Assembly (NCBI GenBank): GCA_019425005.1
Contig: JAHYYK010000004.1
Span: 1 to 64,000 of the forward strand
DNA length: 64,000 nucleotides
Direction of reading: 5' to 3'
Source of the DNA: Collinsella sp.
GTDB taxonomy: Bacteria; Actinomycetota; Coriobacteriia; Coriobacteriales; Coriobacteriaceae
Position numbers and translations under genes: made by a program. The notes under the pieces were generated by a model. That model worked only from the letters and a program-made list of their open reading frames with translations, was not told the DNA's origin and searched no databases. The stretch's first letter is position 1; every line of letters starts with the position of its first letter. Positions 60,690 to 64,000 of this stretch are shown here, piece by piece.

Positions 60690-61922
60690 CTAGGCTAGAC
60701 CCCAAAACAGCTCGAACAGCACATTTCCATCGAGCCAGCCCAAGTGGGTGGGCGCTAAACGAGCACGGACATGGCCCGCGAGGACGTCTGCCGAAGTGAA
60801 GGGTCCCTCATGGACTCCGAGCGTCTCGGGCACCCAAGTGGCAAGACCCAATTCGAGCGCGCGATCGCAGACAGCTGCCAGCTCGCCCGTTGGGATGACG
60901 CAAGCTGCACGAACCAACAGATCGGACGCAATACCGCGCGTCAAGCGACAAGCGAGCATCAGGTCTTCAGCCGCAGCCTCACGCTGCGACAGATATTCGG
61001 CCTCGAACGCCGTCGCGTCATCGTCACGTTGCACCAGACGCACGCGGTACGAATCGCCTCGAGAAGACACGCCGGGGAACAAACCTGCAAGACGATCGAA
61101 ATCCTCGGCATCGAGCATGCCCGCGGCAGAGCGACCCAGGCCCAAATAGCCCTGGCCGGTCCAGTAGGCAATGTTATGGGCGCACTCATGTCCGTCGAGC
61201 GCATAGCTTGCCACCTCATACGGGTGATAGCCGGCCGCACCCAGACGCTCACGCGCCACATCCATGCACGAAGCTTGAAAATCCTCGTCGGGCTCTACCG
61301 ACTCGTCGCGGCACGCCATGCGATAAAGGGGAGTCCCCTCCTCAAGCGTGAGCGGGTAGACCGACACATGATGCGGAGCCGCCGCCAGCACGCCATCGAG
61401 CGTGCGCCTCCAACTCGCTGCGGTCTGCCCGGGAAGTCCGCACATAAGGTCGCACGACACGTCAAGCCCAGCGTTCTTGACTGTCGCGATGGCGGCGAGC
61501 GCCCGATCGGCATCGTGAATACGGCCGATAGCGGTAAGTTCGATGTTATCGAGCGTTTGCACGCCCAGAGAGACGCGTGTGACACCAACCTTGGCAAGCG
61601 CAGCGGCAAGCTCGGCGGTCAGCGACTCGGGATTGGCCTCGCAGGTAAACTCAACGGGGGCGCACCACGCACGAATACGCCGCGCCAGCTCCACCAGGCG
61701 CTCCCCCGCCAGCGACGGCGTACCACCGCCAACATAGACGGTGCGGATCTGTTCAAGGGCCCTAGCCTTGCCAAAAGCATCGAGGCGCGCGAACAACTGC
61801 TCAAAATAGACATCGAGCGCAGCGCTCAGGTCGCACGGAGCAAAACTGCGCGAGTCAAAGTCGCAGTACCGGCACTTTTGGGCGCAAAACGGCACGTGCA
61901 CGTACAGCGCGGTAACGGCCAC
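60690..61922 (-). CDS. hemW: HemW-like radical-SAM heme chaperone
   Basis: 410 aa. ALYVHVPFCAQKCRYCDFDS with the CxxxCxxC motif, YVGGGTPSLAG, and HemN C-domain. HemW rather than HemN by length and motif CxxxCxxCDF. Heme insertion inferred from family. Confidence 0.92.
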   Translation of the reverse strand: MAVTALYVHVPFCAQKCRYCDFDSRSFAPCDLSAALDVYFEQLFARLDAFGKARALEQIRTVYVGGGTPSLAGERLVELARRIRAWCAPVEFTCEANPESLTAELAAALAKVGVTRVSLGVQTLDNIELTAIGRIHDADRALAAIATVKNAGLDVSCDLMCGLPGQTAASWRRTLDGVLAAAPHHVSVYPLTLEEGTPLYRMACRDESVEPDEDFQASCMDVARERLGAAGYHPYEVASYALDGHECAHNIAYWTGQGYLGLGRSAAGMLDAEDFDRLAGLFPGVSSRGDSYRVRLVQRDDDATAFEAEYLSQREAAAEDLMLACRLTRGIASDLLVRAACVIPTGELAAVCDRALELGLATWVPETLGVHEGPFTSADVLAGHVRARLAPTHLGWLDGNVLFELFWGLA

Positions 61923-61924
61923 CC

Positions 61925-62968
61925 TTAAGCCTCCAGCGGATGTGGAGGCACCGATTCGCCGGCGGCAAGGGCAGCCTCGCAGGCCACCACATCGCGCTCG
62001 ATCTCATCGACCAGCGCCATAAACTCCTCGTAAGTGGAACAGCGCACCACATGGGCACGCCAAGCGGCGGCATGGGGCATGCCTTTTAAGTACCAGCTTG
62101 CGTACGTACGGGCACGCGACATGAGCGGCAGGAGCTCATGCGTCAGCGTTAGGTGCTCACGCAGGGCGTCTAGGCGCTCAACGGAGCTGCGCGCCGGCAC
62201 CGGCATGCCATCGAGCGCAAGGGCGCGAGCATCACCGAACACCCACGGATTGCCGTAGATGCCGCGCGCGATAAACACCGCGCTGGCACCAGAACTGCGC
62301 AGATGCTCCGCGGCATCCTCGGCGCAGAACACATCACCCGAACCAATCACGGGAATCTCGACGGCGTCGGCAACCTCATCGACAACCGACCAATCGGCCT
62401 GGCCGGTGTAGAGCTGCGTGGCACAACGACCGTGCACGGCAACTGCAGAGGCGCCCGCCCCTTCAAGCATCTGGGCAAACGTTGCGGCGTTGCGGTCCTC
62501 GGCATAAAAACCCTTGCGGATCTTCACGGTCACGGGAACATGCGCCGCGCCCACCGCTGCCTCGACAATCTTCTCGGCCAGGTCGGGCGTGCGCATAAGC
62601 GCCGAGCCTTCGCCCTTAGTAACGACCTTGCGAGCCGGACAGGCCATGTTGATATCAATCAATGACAGGCGATCGCCCACACGCTCCTCGACGGCGGCGA
62701 CGGCACTCGCAAACTGATCGGGCTTGGAACCAAAGAGCTGCACGCAGATCTGCTGCTCCTCGTCGGCCGGCAACACCAGGCGCCACGTCTTGTTGCTGGC
62801 ATAGGCAAGGCCCGCAACGCTCACCATCTCGCTGTAGGCAAGGTTGGCACCGCGGCGGCGACACATGATGCGATAGGCGGGGTCGGTTACGCCCGCCATG
62901 GGAGCCATAAGGAACGGCTGCTCGGCATAGGCGCCCAGCAGCCGCTTGCTGTATTCAGAAAGCGCCAT
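61925..62968 (-). CDS. dusB: tRNA-dihydrouridine synthase
   Basis: 347-aa flavoenzyme. LMAPMAGVTDPAYRIMCRRR, DINMACPARKVVTKGEGSAL (catalytic Cys), VPVTVKIRKGF, HGRCATQLYTGQADW. Three bases after hemW in reading order. Confidence 0.93.
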   Translation of the reverse strand: MALSEYSKRLLGAYAEQPFLMAPMAGVTDPAYRIMCRRRGANLAYSEMVSVAGLAYASNKTWRLVLPADEEQQICVQLFGSKPDQFASAVAAVEERVGDRLSLIDINMACPARKVVTKGEGSALMRTPDLAEKIVEAAVGAAHVPVTVKIRKGFYAEDRNAATFAQMLEGAGASAVAVHGRCATQLYTGQADWSVVDEVADAVEIPVIGSGDVFCAEDAAEHLRSSGASAVFIARGIYGNPWVFGDARALALDGMPVPARSSVERLDALREHLTLTHELLPLMSRARTYASWYLKGMPHAAAWRAHVVRCSTYEEFMALVDEIERDVVACEAALAAGESVPPHPLEA

Positions 62969-62973
62969 GGGAC

Positions 62974-64000
62974 CTACTCGTCCACCTTGAGGATCGCCAT
63001 AAAGGCCTCCTGCGGGACCTCGACCGAACCGATGGCCTTCATGCGCTTCTTACCCTCTTTCTGCTTCTCGAGCAGCTTGCGCTTACGCGAGATATCGCCG
63101 CCGTAGCACTTGGCAAGCACGTCCTTGCGGCGTGCCTTAACGGTGGAGCGGGCGATGATCTTGTTGCCGATAGCGCCCTGGATGGGCACCTCGAACAGCT
63201 GGCGTGGAATGATTTCCTTGAGTTTGTCGCACAGCCCGCGGGCCAGGCCATAGGCCTTGTCCTTGTGCACGATAAACGAAAGCGCGTCCACCTCATCGCC
63301 CGAAAGCAGGATATCGAGCTTGACGAGCTCGGAGGGACGATACTCGTTGAACTCATAGTCGAGCGAGGCATAGCCCTTGGTGCGACTCTTGAGCTGGTCA
63401 AAGAAGTCCAGGATGAGCTCGGCGAGTGGCATGTCAAAGCGCATCTCGACCGATTTGCTCGTGAGATGGATCATGTCGGTCGTAATGCCGCGGTGCTCGA
63501 TAGCGAGCTGCATGACGGCACCCGTATACTCGGGCGGGCAGATAATCTTGGCCTTGAGGTAAGGCTCCTCGATGCGCTCGATGCGCGTAGCCTCGGGCAG
63601 ATCCTGCGGGCTGCGAACATCAATCATCTCGCCGTCAGTCTTGTAGACGTGATAATCCACCGAAGGGCTCGTGGCAATCAGGTCCAGGTTGAACTCGCGC
63701 TCCAAGCGCTCCTTGACGACCTCCATATGCAACAGGCCCAAGAAGCCCACGCGGAAGCCAAAGCCGAGCGCCACCGAGGTCTCGGGTTCCCACACCAACG
63801 ACGGGTCGTTGACATGCAGCTTATCGAGAGCGTCACGCAGGTTCTCGTAATCCTTGTTATCGATGGGGAACAGGCCTGTGTAGACCATGGGCTTGGCCTC
63901 GCGATAGCCGGGAAGTGGCTCGGGGCAGGGATTCGACGCCCACGTGAGGGTATCGCCCACGCGTACGGCCTCGGGATCCTTCAGGCCCGTGACCACGTAG
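62974..64000 (-). CDS. lepA: Elongation factor 4 (LepA), N-terminus beyond window
   Basis: C-terminal portion only: [60 protein letters not shown], and the unique EF4 C-terminal domain ([34 protein letters not shown]). The GTPase domain lies to the right of the window. Confidence 0.96.
   Translation of the reverse strand, partial: YVVTGLKDPEAVRVGDTLTWASNPCPEPLPGYREAKPMVYTGLFPIDNKDYENLRDALDKLHVNDPSLVWEPETSVALGFGFRVGFLGLLHMEVVKERLEREFNLDLIATSPSVDYHVYKTDGEMIDVRSPQDLPEATRIERIEEPYLKAKIICPPEYTGAVMQLAIEHRGITTDMIHLTSKSVEMRFDMPLAELILDFFDQLKSRTKGYASLDYEFNEYRPSELVKLDILLSGDEVDALSFIVHKDKAYGLARGLCDKLKEIIPRQLFEVPIQGAIGNKIIARSTVKARRKDVLAKCYGGDISRKRKLLEKQKEGKKRMKAIGSVEVPQEAFMAILKVDE

Overview
The window is a high-GC bacterial chromosome segment carrying one complete, intact-looking siphovirus prophage. 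The host genes look like a coriobacterium (Actinomycetota), most likely Collinsella. This is an inference from protein character, GC content and gene order; no rRNA is present to confirm it. Almost all host genes lie on the minus strand.

Left host block (1-11.2 kb): partial rimO, yajQ, a RodZ-like gene, ftsK, an RNase J gene, an acetyltransferase gene and pnp. The acetyltransferase gene is bracketed by two inverted copies of a structured intergenic repeat.

Prophage (about 11,215-52,876): it sits in the 3' end of rpsO and separates rpsO from pnp. The two ends share an 11-bp core. The late genes are on the minus strand. Read from high to low coordinate they are: an HNH gene, terminase small and large subunits, portal, HK97-type protease, major capsid, head-tail connectors, tail terminator, major tail protein, a tail chaperone with a likely -1 frameshift, tape measure, Dit, tail-tip protein, baseplate/fibre proteins, a diversity-generating retroelement (DGR), holin candidates and a Sec-exported amidase endolysin. 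The early region (34.5-50.5 kb, also minus) holds a RusA resolvase, a primase-helicase next to a dyad-rich candidate origin, an HNH endonuclease, dUTPase, many small zinc-ribbon proteins, an SF2 helicase, a DUF669-like protein, an AAA/Sak4-like ATPase and an SMC-like ATPase. Two divergent HTH repressors flank a repeat-rich operator region at 50.5 kb. The plus strand carries the lysogeny genes: a cI-like repressor, a 229-aa unknown protein and a tyrosine integrase.

Right host block (52.9-64 kb): rpsO, recO, era, dgkA, ybeY, phoH, mtaB, dnaJ, a second membrane-anchored DnaJ-like gene, hemW, dusB and partial lepA.

The standout system is the DGR at 13.8-16.9 kb. It has a reverse transcriptase with a YADD motif, a 102-nt template repeat (TR), and a matching variable repeat (VR) at the 3' end of a 585-aa phage tail gene. 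TR and VR differ at 16 positions, and every difference falls on a TR adenine. The phage therefore probably diversifies a receptor-binding tip. No Avd accessory gene could be recognised beside it. No tRNA, rRNA, CRISPR array or insertion sequence was seen.
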